Shown piece after piece: positions 1 through 12,000 of a stretch of DNA of 64,000 bases. A model generated the notes under the pieces. It did not search any database and had not been told where the DNA came from. It saw only the letters and a list, made by a program, of their open reading frames with translations. The stretch spans positions 1 to 64,000 of the forward strand of contig NC_133293.1 in NCBI RefSeq assembly GCF_005239225.2, read 5' to 3'. Numbering within the stretch: position 1 is the first letter of the stretch; every line of letters starts with the position of its first letter. The translations under genes and the position numbers were made by a program. The stretch comes from Populus alba (taxonomy: Eukaryota > Streptophyta > Magnoliopsida > Malpighiales > Salicaceae).

Positions 1-299
1 CGGTTTTTTTGGATGGTTGTGTGCAGGTGCAGAACAGTTCTTTGCAAGTCGGAGGGGTTAGTGTGTATTGGATGAGAGGGGTTGTTGGTGGTTAAGAAGG
101 ATGGGAATAGTGGTTTTGTTGTTGATATGGCCAGTCCATGGTTCAAAAGTGCAACAGGGAAAATGCGGGGATTCATTTTTCTTCGTAAAAACTAGCCGCA
201 AGAAGGATCTTTGGGCAGGCCACCTCTCCCAAATGTTGGAAAGAAAATTGTAGAAATCCGAAAAACGGTCAAACTGTAGAACACGTAGTGCTTCACATC
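1..299. other. Unassigned left edge, possible LINE ORF1 tail
   Basis: This unique-looking stretch precedes the first telomeric array. A 61-codon open frame on the + strand (68-253) ends in a stretch reading DSFFFVKTSRKK, which loosely resembles the C-terminal GFTLVTSRKKK of the ORF1 at 31,714. That hints at a 5'-truncated LINE ORF1 on the opposite strand, but the similarity is short and I am not sure of it. No other gene is recognised. Confidence 0.2.
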
Positions 300-891
300 A
301 TAGTCAGAAAGCCCTAGAAACCTCTAAACCTAAGAGACCCTAAACCTAAACCCTAACGCTAAAACCCATAATACCCTAAACCCTAAACCCTAAACCCTAA
401 CCCTAAACCATAGAAGGCCCTTAAACCCTCAAGACCGCTAACCACTAAACCCTAGAACCCTAAACCCTAAACCCTAAACCTCCTAACCTAAAACCCTTAA
501 ACCCTAAACCCTACAACCTAAAACCTAAACCTAAACCCTGAGAACCCTAAACGCTCAGTGACCCAAACCCAAGAACCCCTAAACCCATAACCCTAAACCC
601 TAAACCCTAAACCCTAACCCTAAACACCTAAACCCTAAACCCTAAAACCCTAAACCCTAAACCCTAAACCCTAAACCAAATAAAACCTAAACCCTCAAAA
701 CCCCTAAACTCTCTAAAACCCTTAAACCCTTAAACACCTAAAACCCTAAACCCTAAACCCCTAACCCTAAACCCTAAACCCCTAAACCCCTAAACCCTAA
801 ACCCTAATAACCCTAAACCCTAACCTAAATCCAAAAACCCTAAACCCTATAACCCTCCCAAACCCTAAACCCTAAACCCTAAACCCTAAAC
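300..891 (+). repeat. Degenerate telomeric array (CCCTAAA)n
   Basis: Tandem CCCTAAA units, the C-rich strand of the plant telomere repeat, with many single-base insertions, losses and variants. The array ends in CCCTAAAC immediately before the poly(T) of the first LINE-type element. The frequent one-base irregularities may be true degeneration or uncorrected long-read errors. Confidence 0.9.
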
Positions 892-3363
892 TTTTTGAAT
901 TAAAAGTTAAGTTGTATAGATCTCAAAAAAAGTACATGATACGATATGATCCCACATATACATAGGACCAGAAGAGCTCACCGTACAACGGAAACAAAGC
1001 CTCTCCGATAAGAAAAACATACAAAGCCACATTTATATAACGGTTTGAAAAACGGTGGTTTATAGAAATAATCAAAACTCAAGTAAGATCATTCGCTTTT
1101 TTTTTTTCCCCAAAAACCTAAAAAAGGGAAGGTAAAAAGTGATGCGTGCCCACACGATGCAGTAGTATTCCCTTCTCTTTTCCTCTAGTAACAAGTGTAA
1201 ATCAGATGTCATCACATCCAACAGAATGCTATGCAGCAGAAGATTCTGCGGGACCGTGCTCGAGATAGCGCTGTTCATCTTAGGTAAATATGTGGGAGGG
1301 TACCTGAGTGAAGAACTGGCTTTCTGAAGAAGATGGCAAAGCATTTGCTACTAGTTAGTGCACATTAGGCAACTCTAGGAGGCTGTTGCCGAACATGGTT
1401 TGTTTGGCGACAGTGGAGTGAGTTATCGGGTTAACATCACCAAGACAGACGGCTCAGCTGACTCCATCTAAGAATCAGAGGCTGACTCGTCTGAACGTCT
1501 CATCTGAACAATCTGTCATCTGGTCTCTCCTGAGGATCTGATTCTTCAGAGGACATCTTCATCTTGTGTTTGTGGCTAGAAGAGTAATGGCTTTACCTTT
1601 TACCCTGATGACTAGTAGAAGGCTCACCGTTAAGCTGCTTATCATCTGTGTTTGTTAGAAGGCGGCATGTGCAGGCATTTACCTTTACCTGATGACTCTG
1701 GAGAGGGCATCACTGTTACCCTGCTTTATCAGCTGTGAAGGCTAGACATGATGTGACCCAAAAACATGGCATTTTTTCACATCTCTTCGGCCTTCCATTC
1801 ATAGTTCACTGATGAACCTCTAATAGTATTGCGAGAACTCAAGTTCAAATTTAATGGATACCAAATGATTAGAGATTGCATCTACCTCCACAACAACACC
1901 GCGCGTAGCTAGGCGCTTACATCTCAAGTGTCAACTCATCACAAGAGAGTGGTTGGCCCACCATACTGGCTACCTCACTTAAACCCAACTCCTTTGTCCA
2001 TAAGGAAAAGGTAGATCATATATCCGTAATCCATTACTGGAAGTTTTTTTGATCTTGTTCATGTCAAAGACAAAACCCAGAATGCCATTTCTGAAGATAA
2101 TAGCTTTCCCACCAAACATTCCAAGGACCATTTTCAATTTGACCTTTTGAAGCTCATCTTCTGTTTTGAAACGAAACATTGTAAATCCATTGGCCAAGGA
2201 TGTCACATCCTCAAGGCCAAACCTCTTCCATATCCTGTGAGCAAAAGTGAATTCATAGCTGAATAAGGAAGCTTAAAACCAGGAAAAAAAAACCGACTAG
2301 GCAACGATGCCACACCGTAGAAGAACTTCTCCCATAGTCCCCTAGTCATTTTGAGACGAGAGCCAACCGGCTTACGAGGGATGGGTCAAGAGTGCATCGA
2401 GTATTAGAGTCAGGGTAACTCTAATCTTATCGGCCCAAAACACCGAGGGGGCGAGTGGGTCGGGTAGAGGTTGGGGAGGCTGTGTTCTTGGGTGTTTTGG
2501 TGTTGGTTCTTGTGGATGTTATAGTAGTTGAGGGGGTAGGTGTTAGCTTTGAGTGGTGTTGTTGGGTGTTTGGCCGTTTTCGGAATGGAAGCCATGCAAT
2601 TCTGGCAATAAGCTTCAGCAAACAATTAACCACAACCATTCAATCAATCGCAAATCCCAACGCGTTCAACACGTAGACACAGATGTTATGTATAACATAT
2701 TTCAAAAATCAGCATGTTTCAAACGTTTCGATCTCCACAGATATCAATTTTACTGAAACTGACCTGAGATTGACGACCTTCAGTTGAACATGTAGAATCG
2801 TTGTTGAGGCTTTATTCTAATCTCCACCGTTCATAATTTAGTATCCCAACCAGACGCATCACATATCCAAAAATCAGCTTGATCCAATACGGCGTCGCGA
2901 ATTAAGAAAGGGAGAAAAAATAGGCCCGGCGGCGGGTGTGACTGGATTCCGGGAAGGATTTTTCCCGAAATCTTTCAAAAGGCTAGCTTTCACAGGCGGA
3001 AACAAATATGGACAATCCCTCTGGTCAGTATGTGGCAATATAGATGTTAATAACATACCAGAAAATAGGCTTAATCCAACGGTAGAACAAGGAGAAATCG
3101 GCCGGCGACTCTGACAGCTCTTGGGGGGTTTCCAGAAAATTTCAAAAACTTTCAAATGGTCAGATTTCTTAAACCGGCAGCTATCGACGATCCCTCCGGT
3201 CAGAATGTAGACAATAGTTCAAGTGCACAAACATAACCAAATCCTGGCTGATCCAACGGTGGTCGCCGAGATATGGCTGTCGGAGCACCGCCCCTTTGTA
3301 TCTTTCCTCTCTAACCTCTCTCTAGCTTCTCTCTCTAGAAAAGCACAAATGAACCCCCCCTGA
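892..3363 (-). mobile_element. ORF1-only LINE, copy 1 (near full length, decayed)
   Basis: Minus-strand element of about 2.47 kb inserted in telomeric repeats. Its poly(A) tail appears as TTTTT at 892-896, directly after CCCTAAAC. Reading from the 3' end it has a short 3' UTR, a broken DUF4283-type ORF1 (about 1,095-2,595), a long 5' UTR with repeated monomers (about 2,700-3,290), and a 5' end that runs into CCCTAAA again. No ORF2 (endonuclease or reverse transcriptase) sequence is present. It is collinear with the better copy at 31,517-33,890 but carries many single-base indels. Confidence 0.85.
1095..2595 (-). pseudogene. LINE ORF1 (DUF4283 protein), frameshifted copy
   Basis: This corresponds to the ORF1 protein, a presumed RNA-binding chaperone of plant L1-type elements. 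Fragments match the intact ORF1 at 31,714-33,141, for example ANGFTMFRFKTEDELQKV at about 2,140-2,200. The reading frame breaks repeatedly through single-base insertions and deletions, so no full protein is possible. The start ATG corresponds to 2,593-2,595. Many lesions fall in homopolymers, so base-calling error may contribute. Confidence 0.75.
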
Positions 3364-4064
3364 TCCCCCTAAACCCTAAACCCTAAAACCCTAAACCCTA
3401 ACCCTAAACCCCCCTAAACCCTAAACCCTAAACGCCTAAACCCAAACCCTAAAAACCCTAAACCCTAAACCCTAACCTAAACCCTACCCTAAACCCTAAC
3501 CCTACCCTAAACCCTAAACCTAAACCCTAAACCCTAAACCCTAAACCCTCAAACCCCTAAACCCAAACCCTTAACCCTAAACCCCTTGAAAACCCTAACC
3601 CTAAACCCTAAACCCTAAACCCCTAAACCCTAAACCCTAAACCCTAAACCCTAAACACCTAAACCCTACCCAAAACCCTAAACCCTAAACCCTAATACCC
3701 TAAACCCTAAACCCTAAACCCTAACCCTTAAACCCTAAACCTAAACCCTAAACCCTAAACCCAAACCTAAACCCTAAACCCTAAAAAACCCTAAAACCCT
3801 AAAACCCAACCCTAAAACCCTAAAACCCTAAACCCTAAACCTAAACCCTAAAACCCCTAAACCCTTAAACCCTAAACCCTAAACCCAAACCCTAAACCCT
3901 AAACCCTAACCCCTAAACCCTAAACCCTAAAACCCAAACCTAAACCCTAAACCCTAAACCCTAAACCCGACCCTAAACCCCTAAACCCTAAAACCCTAAA
4001 CCCTAAACCCTAAACTAAACCCTAAACCCTAAAACCCTAAACCCTAAAACCCTAAACCCTAAAC
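3364..4064 (+). repeat. Telomeric array (CCCTAAA)n
   Basis: About 700 bp of CCCTAAA units with frequent one-base variants lies between ORF1-only LINE copies 1 and 2. The right end is the recurring junction CCCTAAAC followed by a T run. Confidence 0.95.
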
Positions 4065-6444
4065 TTTTTTTGAATAAAAGTTAAGTTGTATAGATCCAAA
4101 AAAAGTACATGATACGAGAGGTATACCCCAAGTATTACAAAGGACCTAGAAGGTCAACAAAAAGGAAACAAGCTTGTACATCGAAAGAAAACATACAAAG
4201 CAGCATAAACCGTTGAAACGGTTGGTACAGAAATATCAAAAACTCAAGTAAGATCATCGCTCAACTGGAAGGTAAAAAGGATGGTGCCACACGATGAGTA
4301 GTATCCTTCTCTTTTTTCCTCCTAGTAACAAGTGTAAATCCAGTGTCATCAACATCCAACAGAATGTGCAGCAGAAGATTCTGGAGGACGTGCTCGAGAT
4401 GGTGTCATCTTAGGTAAATATGGGAGGTACCTGAGATGAAGAACTGGTTTCTGAAGAAGATGGCAAAGCCATTTGCTGTACTAGTAGTGCACATAGGCAA
4501 CTCTAGAAGCGTTGTCCGAACATGGTTTGTTTCGTGGACAGTGGAGGAGTTATCGGGTTAACATCACCAAGATCAGACGGCTTCAGCTGACTCTCATCTA
4601 AGGAATCAAAGAGGCTGACTCATCTGAATCTGTCTCATCTGAACAATCTGTATCTGTCTCTCCTGAGGAATCTGATTCTTCAGAGGACATCTCAATCTGT
4701 TTTGTGTCTCGAGAGGTAATGGCTTTACCTTTACCCTGATGACTAGTAGAGGCATCACCGTTAAGCTGCTTAGCATCTGTGTTAGAGCATGTGAGGCATT
4801 ACCTTTAACCTGATGACTAGGAGAGGCATCACTGTTACCCTGCTTATCAGCTGAAGGCTGACATGAGTGACCAAAACATGGCATTTTTCACATCTCTTCG
4901 GCTTCCATTCATAGTTCACATGAACTTCTCTGATAGTATTGGAGAACTCAAGCTCAAATTTGTGGACAAATGGTAGAGATGCATCTACCTCCACACAAAC
5001 CGCGCGTAAGTAGTCTAGGCGCTTGCATCCAAGTGTCAAAACTCATCACAAGAGAGTGGTTGGCCCCACCATACTGGCTACCTTCACTTAAACCCCTCTT
5101 TTGTCCATAAAGGAACAAGGTAGATTATACATCCGAATCCATACTGGAAGTTAGTGATCTTGTTCATGTCGAAGACAAACCCAGAATGCCATTTCTGAAG
5201 AATAATAGCTTTTCCCACCAAACATCCAAGGACCATTTTCAATGACCTTTTGAAGCTCATCTTCTGTTTTGAAACGAAACATTGTAAATCCATTGGCCAA
5301 GGATGTCACATCCTCAAGGCCAAACCTCTTCCATATCCTGTGAGCAATTGAAATTCATAGCAGAATAAGGAAGCTTAAAACCAGGAAAAAAAACCGACTA
5401 GGCAACTTATGCCACACCGTAGAAGACTTCTCCCATAGTCCCCTAGTCATTTTGAGACGAGAGCCAACCGGCTTACGAGGGGATGGGGTCAAGAGTCTGC
5501 ATCGAGTATTAGAGTCGGTAACTCTAATCTTATCGGCCCAAAAAACCGAGGGGGGAGTGGCGTTCGCGGTAGAGGTTGGGGAGGCTGTGTTTCTTTTGGG
5601 TGTTTTGGTGTTGGTTGTGGGATGTTTAGTAGTTGAGGGGGGGTGTTTGGCTTTGGGTGTTTGGGTTTTGCGGAATGGAAGCCATGGCAGATTCTGGCAT
5701 AGCTTCAGCAAACAATTAATCCACAACCATTCAATCAATTCGTAAATCCCAACGGTTCAAACGTAGACACAAGATGTTATTGTATAACATATTCAAAATC
5801 AGCATGTTTCAACGGTTCGATCTCCACAAAAAGATTATCAATTTTACTGAAACTGACCTGAGATTGACGACCTTACCCAGTTGAACAATGTAGAAATCGT
5901 TGTGGAGAGGCTTTATTTCTAATCTCCACCGTTCAGAATGAGTATCCCAACCAGACGCATCACATATCCAAAACTCAGCTTGAGATCCAACGGGTGGAAA
6001 AGGCGAGAAATATGCCGGCGGCTGGTGACTGTTCCGGGGAAGGATTTTTCCCGAAATCTTCAAAAAGGCTAGCTTTCACAGGCGGAAACAAATTTATGAC
6101 AATCCCTCTGGTCAGTATGTAGCCAATATACATGTTAATAACATACCAGAAAATAGGCTTGATCCAACGGACTAGAACAAGGAGAAATCGGCCGGCGACT
6201 CTGACAGCTCTTGGGGGGTTTCCAGAAAATTTCAAAAACTTTCAAATGGTCAGATTTCTTAAACGGCGGCAGATATAAACGACGATCCCTGCCGGTCAGA
6301 AATGTAGACAATAGTTCAGTGCACAACATAACCAAATCCTGGGCTTTGATCCAACGGTGGTCGCCGGAGATATGGCTGTCGGAGCACCGCCCCTTTGTAT
6401 CTTTTCCTCTCTAACCTCTCTCTAGCTCTCTCTCTAGAAAAGCA
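4065..6444 (-). mobile_element. ORF1-only LINE, copy 2 (near full length, decayed)
   Basis: Minus-strand element of about 2.38 kb. It has a T run at 4,065-4,071 directly after CCCTAAAC and a predicted 3'-UTR hairpin at 4,118-4,129. A broken ORF1 spans 4,261-5,685, and a long 5' UTR with repeated monomers spans about 5,780-6,380. The 5' end at about 6,444 joins CCCTAAA and lacks the last dozen or so bases seen in copies 1 and 6. It contains no ORF2. The sequence is very close to copies 1 and 6 apart from scattered indels. Confidence 0.85.
4261..5685 (-). pseudogene. LINE ORF1 (DUF4283 protein), frameshifted copy
   Basis: Same protein as the intact ORF1 at 31,714-33,141, broken by several frameshifts. 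Recognisable pieces are the Pro/Thr-rich N-terminus, a central segment with FVFDMNKIT, the zinc-knuckle region near 4,880 and the Ser/Thr/Asp-rich tail. The start ATG aligns at 5,683-5,685 and the terminal TGA at 4,261-4,263. It is non-functional as read here. Confidence 0.75.
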
Positions 6445-7967
6445 CCCTAAACCCTAAACCCTAAACCTAAACCCTAAACCCTAAACCCTAAACCCTAAAC
6501 CCTAAACCATAAAACCCATAAACCCATAAACCCTAAACTCTAACCCTAAAACCCTAAACCTAAACCCTAAACCTAAACCCATAACCCTACCCCTAATACC
6601 CTAAACCCTAAACCCTAAACCCTAAACCCTAACCCTAAACCCTTAACCCTAAACCCTAAACCTAAACCCTAAACGCTAAACCCTAACCCTAAACCCTAAA
6701 CCCTAAACCCTAAAAACCCTAAACCCTTAACCTAAACCCTAACCCTAAACCCTAAACCCTAAACCCTAAACCTAAACCCTAAAAACCCTAACCTAAACCC
6801 TAAACCCTAAAACCCTAAAACCCTAAACCCTTAAACCCTTAAACCCTAAAACCCTAAACCCTAAACCCTTAAACCCTAAACCCTAAACCCTAACCCTAAC
6901 CCTAAACCCTAAACCGCTAGAACCCTAAACCCTAACCACTAAACCCTAAACCCTAACCCTAAACCTTCTAAACCCTAAACCCTAAACCCTAAACCCTAAA
7001 CCATAAACCCTAACCCTAAAAAACCCTAAACCCTAAACCCTAAACCCTAACCCTAAACCCTAAACCCTAAACCCTAAACCCCCCTAAACCCTAAACCCTA
7101 AACCCTAACCCTAAACCCTAAACCCTTACCTTAAACCCTTACCCCTAAACCTTAAAACCCTAAACCCTAAACCCCTAAACCTAAAACCCTAAACCCTAAA
7201 CCTAAAAGCCTAAACCCTAAACCCTAAAACCTAAACCCTAAACCCTAAAACCCTAAACTAACCTAAACGCCGCTAAACCCTAAACCCTAACCCTAAACGC
7301 CTAAACCCTAACCCTAACCCTAAATCCCTAAACCACTAAACCTAAACCCTAAACCTACCCCTAAAACCCTAAACCCTAAACCCTAAACCCTTAAACCCTA
7401 AACCCATAAACCCTTAAACCCTAAACCCTAAACCCTAAACCCTAACCCTAAACCCTAAACCCTAAACCCTAAACCCTAAAACCCTAAACCCTAAACCCTA
7501 AACCCTAAACCCTTAAACTAAACCCTAAACCTAACCCTAAACCCTAAACCCTAAACCCTAAACCCCCTAAACCCTAACCATAAACCGCTAAACCCTAAAC
7601 GCTAACCTAAACCCTAAACCCTAAACCCAAACCCTTAAACCTAAACCCTAAACCCTAAAACCCTAACCGCTACCTAAACCCTAAACCCTAAACCCTAAAC
7701 CTAAACCCTAAAACCCTAAACCCTAAACCCTAAACCCGTAAACCCTAAACCCTAACCCTAAAACCCTAACCCTAAACCCTAAACCCTAACCTTAAACCCT
7801 AAACTAAACCCTAAACCTAACCCAAACCCTAAACTCCTAAACCCTAAACCCAAACCTAAACCCTAAACCCTAAACCCTAAACCCTAAACCCTAAACCTTA
7901 AAACCCTAACCCTAAAACCCTTAACCCTAAACCCTAAACCCTAAACCCTAAACCCTACCCCCCTAAA
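6445..7967 (+). repeat. Long telomeric array (CCCTAAA)n
   Basis: About 1.5 kb of CCCTAAA heptamers, the longest canonical array in the window, with irregular one-base variants throughout. It passes into a different heptamer (CCCTAGA) near 7,968. Confidence 0.95.
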
Positions 7968-8570
7968 CCCTAGGGACCCTGACCCTAGACCCTTGACCCT
8001 AAACCCTAGACCTAGACCCTAGACCCTAAGACCCGTAGACCCTAGGACCCTAGACCCTAGACCTTTAGACCTAAGCCAAGACCTAGACCCTAGACCTAGA
8101 CCCTTAGACCCTAGACCCTAGACCCTAGGACCCTTAGAACCCTAGACCCTAGACCCTTAGACCCTAGACCCTAGACCCTAGACCCTAGACCCTAGACCCT
8201 AAAGACCCTAGACCGCTAGACCCTAGACCCTAGACCCTAGACCGCTAGACCCTAGACCCTAATCCCTAGACCGCTTAGACCCTAAGACCCTATGACCCTA
8301 GTACGCCTAGACCCTAGACCCTAGACCTAAGACCGCTAGACCCTAGACCCTAGACCCTAGACCCTAGACCCTAGACCCTAGACCCTAGACCCTAGACCCT
8401 AGTCCTGACCCTAAGAACCCTAAACCCTAGACCCATAAAACCCTAACCTAGACCCTATAGACCCTAAACCAAACCCTAAACCGAAAAACCCTAGACCCTA
8501 GACCAACTTAGACCCTAGACCCTAGACCCTAGACCCTAGAACCCTAGACCCAAACCCTAGGACCCCTAAC
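7968..8570 (+). repeat. Variant telomeric array (CCCTAGA)n
   Basis: Tandem CCCTAGA units (TCTAGGG on the other strand) replace CCCTAAA for about 600 bp, with occasional canonical units at the edges. The homogeneity of one point variant suggests local amplification by unequal exchange or slippage, or a telomerase template variant in the past. The first explanation is the simpler one. Confidence 0.9.
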
Positions 8571-8673
8571 CCCAAACCCCAGACCCAAACCCCAGACCCA
8601 AACCCCAAACCCCAGACCCAAACCCCTAACCCCCTAACCCCAAACCCTAAACCCTAAACCCTAAACCCTAAAC
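8571..8673 (+). repeat. Mixed CCCCAAA/CCCCAGA to CCCTAAA array
   Basis: A short array dominated by CCCAAAC and CCCAGAC units returns to canonical CCCTAAA in its last 30 bases and ends in CCCTAAAC just before the SINE T run. Confidence 0.85.
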
Positions 8674-8868
8674 TTTTTTTTGGATAAGAAGGGAAAGGCC
8701 CCCGCCCGAAACCCAGAACGCGTGCCGCTGGTCAGGCCCAGGCCCAGTACGGGGACGAAACCTCCTGCTGACCCAGGCTCTTACGAGGGGATACAGCGCC
8801 CAGCATCGAACCCGCCCCCGTTTATGCGGATCGCGCGCTCTCTACCGGTACGCCACGACCCTCGGGGT
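8674..8868 (-). mobile_element. tRNA-derived SINE in telomeric DNA
   Basis: A GC-rich element of about 195 bp on the minus strand. It has a polymerase III box A (TGGCGTACCGGT, 8,844-8,855) and box B (GGGTTCGATGC, 8,803-8,813) at tRNA-like spacing, and a poly(A) tail seen as T8 at 8,674-8,681. Its 3' junction is CCCTAAAC plus T run, identical to the neighbouring LINEs, so it was probably mobilised by the same machinery. Both promoter boxes look intact. The 64-codon + strand frame over it is incidental. Confidence 0.8.
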
Positions 8869-8890
8869 CCCTAAACCCTAAACCCTAAAC
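8869..8890 (+). repeat. Minimal telomeric spacer between SINE and LINE
   Basis: Only about three CCCTAAA units separate the 5' end of the SINE from the poly(T) of the next LINE. This shows that very short telomeric tracts can serve as targets or remain after exchange. Confidence 0.85.
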
Positions 8891-8952
8891 TTTTTTTTTG
8901 AAAAGGTAAGTATATATAAAAGATAAGAAATTATCCTTTACATTAAGTACGA

Positions 8953-8964
8953 GAGGCATACCTC
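8953..8964 (-). promoter_or_regulatory. Predicted 3'-UTR hairpin of LINE copy A
   Basis: On the sense strand this reads GAGG-TATG-CCTC, a 4-bp stem with a 4-nt loop. LINE copy D has GGGG-TATG-CCCC at the same place, so both arms changed together. This is consistent with a structure recognised by the LINE reverse transcriptase. Confidence 0.5.
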
Positions 8965-9063
8965 AAGAGAAGGAAATAAAGTTGGTCGAATCAGGCTAAC
9001 TAATAGAAAATAATAAAGAAGGGTAAAAAATTAATGCATGGATTCTACGTAGAGTATCCATGA

Positions 9064-12000
9064 TTAAAGTTTGACCCAAAACCATACAAAGCAAAGAAAG
9101 TAGACAACCAGTGCAAGGATCCCTACGTGAATGATGTTGAACAGTGGATGAAGAAAGCTGGTTATACATGTTTCTTCGCGCTGGTTGGAATGACGCCCCC
9201 AAATATTCTGAACAACATATGGAATTCTGTCTTTATGCTCCATAGTAGTGATGTGCAGCCTTACATGTTGAAAGATTGCCTCAGCTATACTTGGAGGAGA
9301 TTGGAACGTGTTGTTGAAAACACGATTGTTTCGCTCATGCCAAATAAAGTATACTGTTGAAGATAGCAGCAGCCTTGGTATAAGGTGAGTGATAGTATTC
9401 TTCTTTTGGTATGTTGATGAAGCCCACCGGATTAGATGCTGCCATGGATATATTGGCCACTGCATGTTGGCCTTTGCATTGACAGTTTGCCAAATAAGAA
9501 GTGATGTTGTGCATTTAAAAAATAAATGCTCATGAGTTTCAATATGATGACCACATAATATGCAGATGTTGTTTTCTATTATCCCCACTGAATTCAGCCG
9601 GTCCATAGTCTGCAATCTTCCAAGGCATGCAAGCCACATGATAAATGATTGCCTTGGTATGTGACCAGGAAACCATAACAGGTGGTGCAAATTGTTGATT
9701 GGTCTTTTTTCTCGCAGGAGTTCCCAAGCTGAGGCAATAGTGAATGTCCCTGATGAGTGTCCTTTCCACACACAATGATCTGCTGTGTGAATTTTGGGAT
9801 AGAATTGAATGGAGTTCCATGTTGCATGCAGTATAGATATGTCCCAAGGAAAATTCCATTGCCCTTCAATGATGACGTCCGAAACCCTTGCTGTCCATGG
9901 GAGTCCTGTGGATGTAAGAGTTCGAATAGTATAGGAGTCTATGAATCGTTTTCCATCCGGTAACCAATAATCATACCATAGAGATGTTGTTGATCCATTG
10001 CCAATACATGTGATGAACCATCCTCGGCAATATTCACGGCTCTGCAAAATTTTCCTCCATGACCAAGATGGGTTAGATGGAATGTTGATATGCCAAAATG
10101 ATCTGTCTCGTAGCAAGTGTTTTTGAACCCATGATGTCCATATAGATTCTCCATCTGTGAGCAGACGCCATATATGTTTGATGGTTGTTGCCTTATTCCA
10201 AGCTTTAAGTCGTTTGATTCCTAAGCCGCCTTCCTGCAAGGGATAACATATTTGAGCCCTCCAAGCAACTTTTTGCTCCTGCTGTAGATAATGAGGTGCC
10301 TTTCCACAGAAAAGCTGCCATAATACTTTCAATCTTCTTTATTGTTGCACCTGGAAGTATGAAGATGGAGGACCAATATACTTGTGTTGAAAACAAGATG
10401 GATTTGATCAATTGAAGCCGACCCGCATATGTTAGAGAAGTAGATGTCCACAGCTTAATTCTTGTTGTTATGCGCTCAACCAGTGGAATGCAATCTGCAT
10501 GAGTAAGCCGGATTGATATAAGAGGAACACCTAGGTGTTTAACAGGCAGACTTGATTCTTGTATGCCTATGCTTTCAGCAATTGTAGTTCGCAATGATGT
10601 ATCAATACCGGACATGTAGAGCTTGCTCTTTGCATGATTTATTGATAGACCCGAGATGGATGAGAACTTGGATAAGCTAGTTTTCAATACCTCAATTGAA
10701 CCAACATCAGCATGGCAGAAAAGCATTAAGTCATCTGCAAAACTAAGATGAGTTAAATTAGTTGGCTTGCATCTCCAATGATACTTGAATGAGGGGGATT
10801 GAACTGCACGTTGGATTATGCCTCCTAGTCCTTCCATAGCCAAAACAAAGAGGTATGGTGACAAGGGATCTCCTTGACGAATGCCCCGAGTGGATTTGAA
10901 AAAACCATTCATTGTTCCATTAATGCTAACACTGTAATGAGCTGAAGTGATGCAAGTTGTAATCCATTTGATCATATCCTGTGGAATGGAAATAGCATTA
11001 AGGCTGGCAATAATATACTCCCAACTGACAGTATCAAATGCTTTCTTCATATCAACTTTCAGGGCACATCGGCCTTGTCCTGTGTTGAGGTGATAATTGT
11101 GCATTAATTCTTGTGTGAGGAGGATGGCATCCGAGATGCTTCTGCCAGGTAAGAATGCAGATTGAGAGAGACCGATCACATCAGTAAGAGCTTCCTTTAA
11201 CCTGTTTACAATCAGCTTGGATATGCACTTATAGAGTACATTACAACATGAGATAGGTCTGAAATCATTCATGCAAGTAGGGTTTTCAATTTTTGGAACC
11301 AAAGCAACCACTGTTGCATTTACACACCGAGGCAGAGCATTATTGGAGAAGAAATACCTTACTGCAGCAATAAAATCAACCTTGATGATGTCCCAACATT
11401 TTTTGGAAAAGAGGGCATTATAGCCATCCGGACCCGGTGACTTGTTATCAGGGATTGAGAATAGAGCTGATTTAATATCTTCATTGGTGATAGGGGCACT
11501 GCAAGATCTTCTAGAGGCTTCTGATATTTTGTTAGGGAATATGGTCATAACTGCAGCCGTTTGTGTTGAATTTGGAGCTGTTAACAAAACGTTGTAGATA
11601 TGTTGCTGCCATGTTCCCTATCGCCTGCTGATCATGGACTAAGTTGCCATCTTCGTTCTTCAAGGAGTGAATTATGTTTCTTACCTGTCGGTGCAGTAAG
11701 GATTTGTGAAAGAAATTTGTGTTCTGGTCTCCTAAATGCAGCCACTGAAACTTCTTGATTTTTGTTTGAAGAATGACTCTTCATCTTTGCATAACTGCTT
11801 GTATTCAGTTGCAAGTTTGTCTTTCAAGCCAATTTCTAGCATCAGGCGATTCGTAGGGTTCCTCATCAAGAGTGAATTGTGCTGTTATCCATGCAGCCTT
11901 AGCTTGAGCCACTCTACTGGTTATTGAAAAAAGTCTGGTCATGCTGTCGGTGTAGCTGGCGTAGTGGAATTTTCAGACGCTGCAATTTTGTTGTCAATTG

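Noticed and set aside
300..8670. CCCTAAA arrays as a CRISPR-like or minisatellite locus
   Set aside because: The unit is 7 bp with no spacers and is the plant telomere motif.
8680..8874. 64-codon + strand ORF in the SINE
   Set aside because: It overlaps polymerase III promoter boxes and runs opposite to the element; it is an incidental frame in GC-rich DNA.
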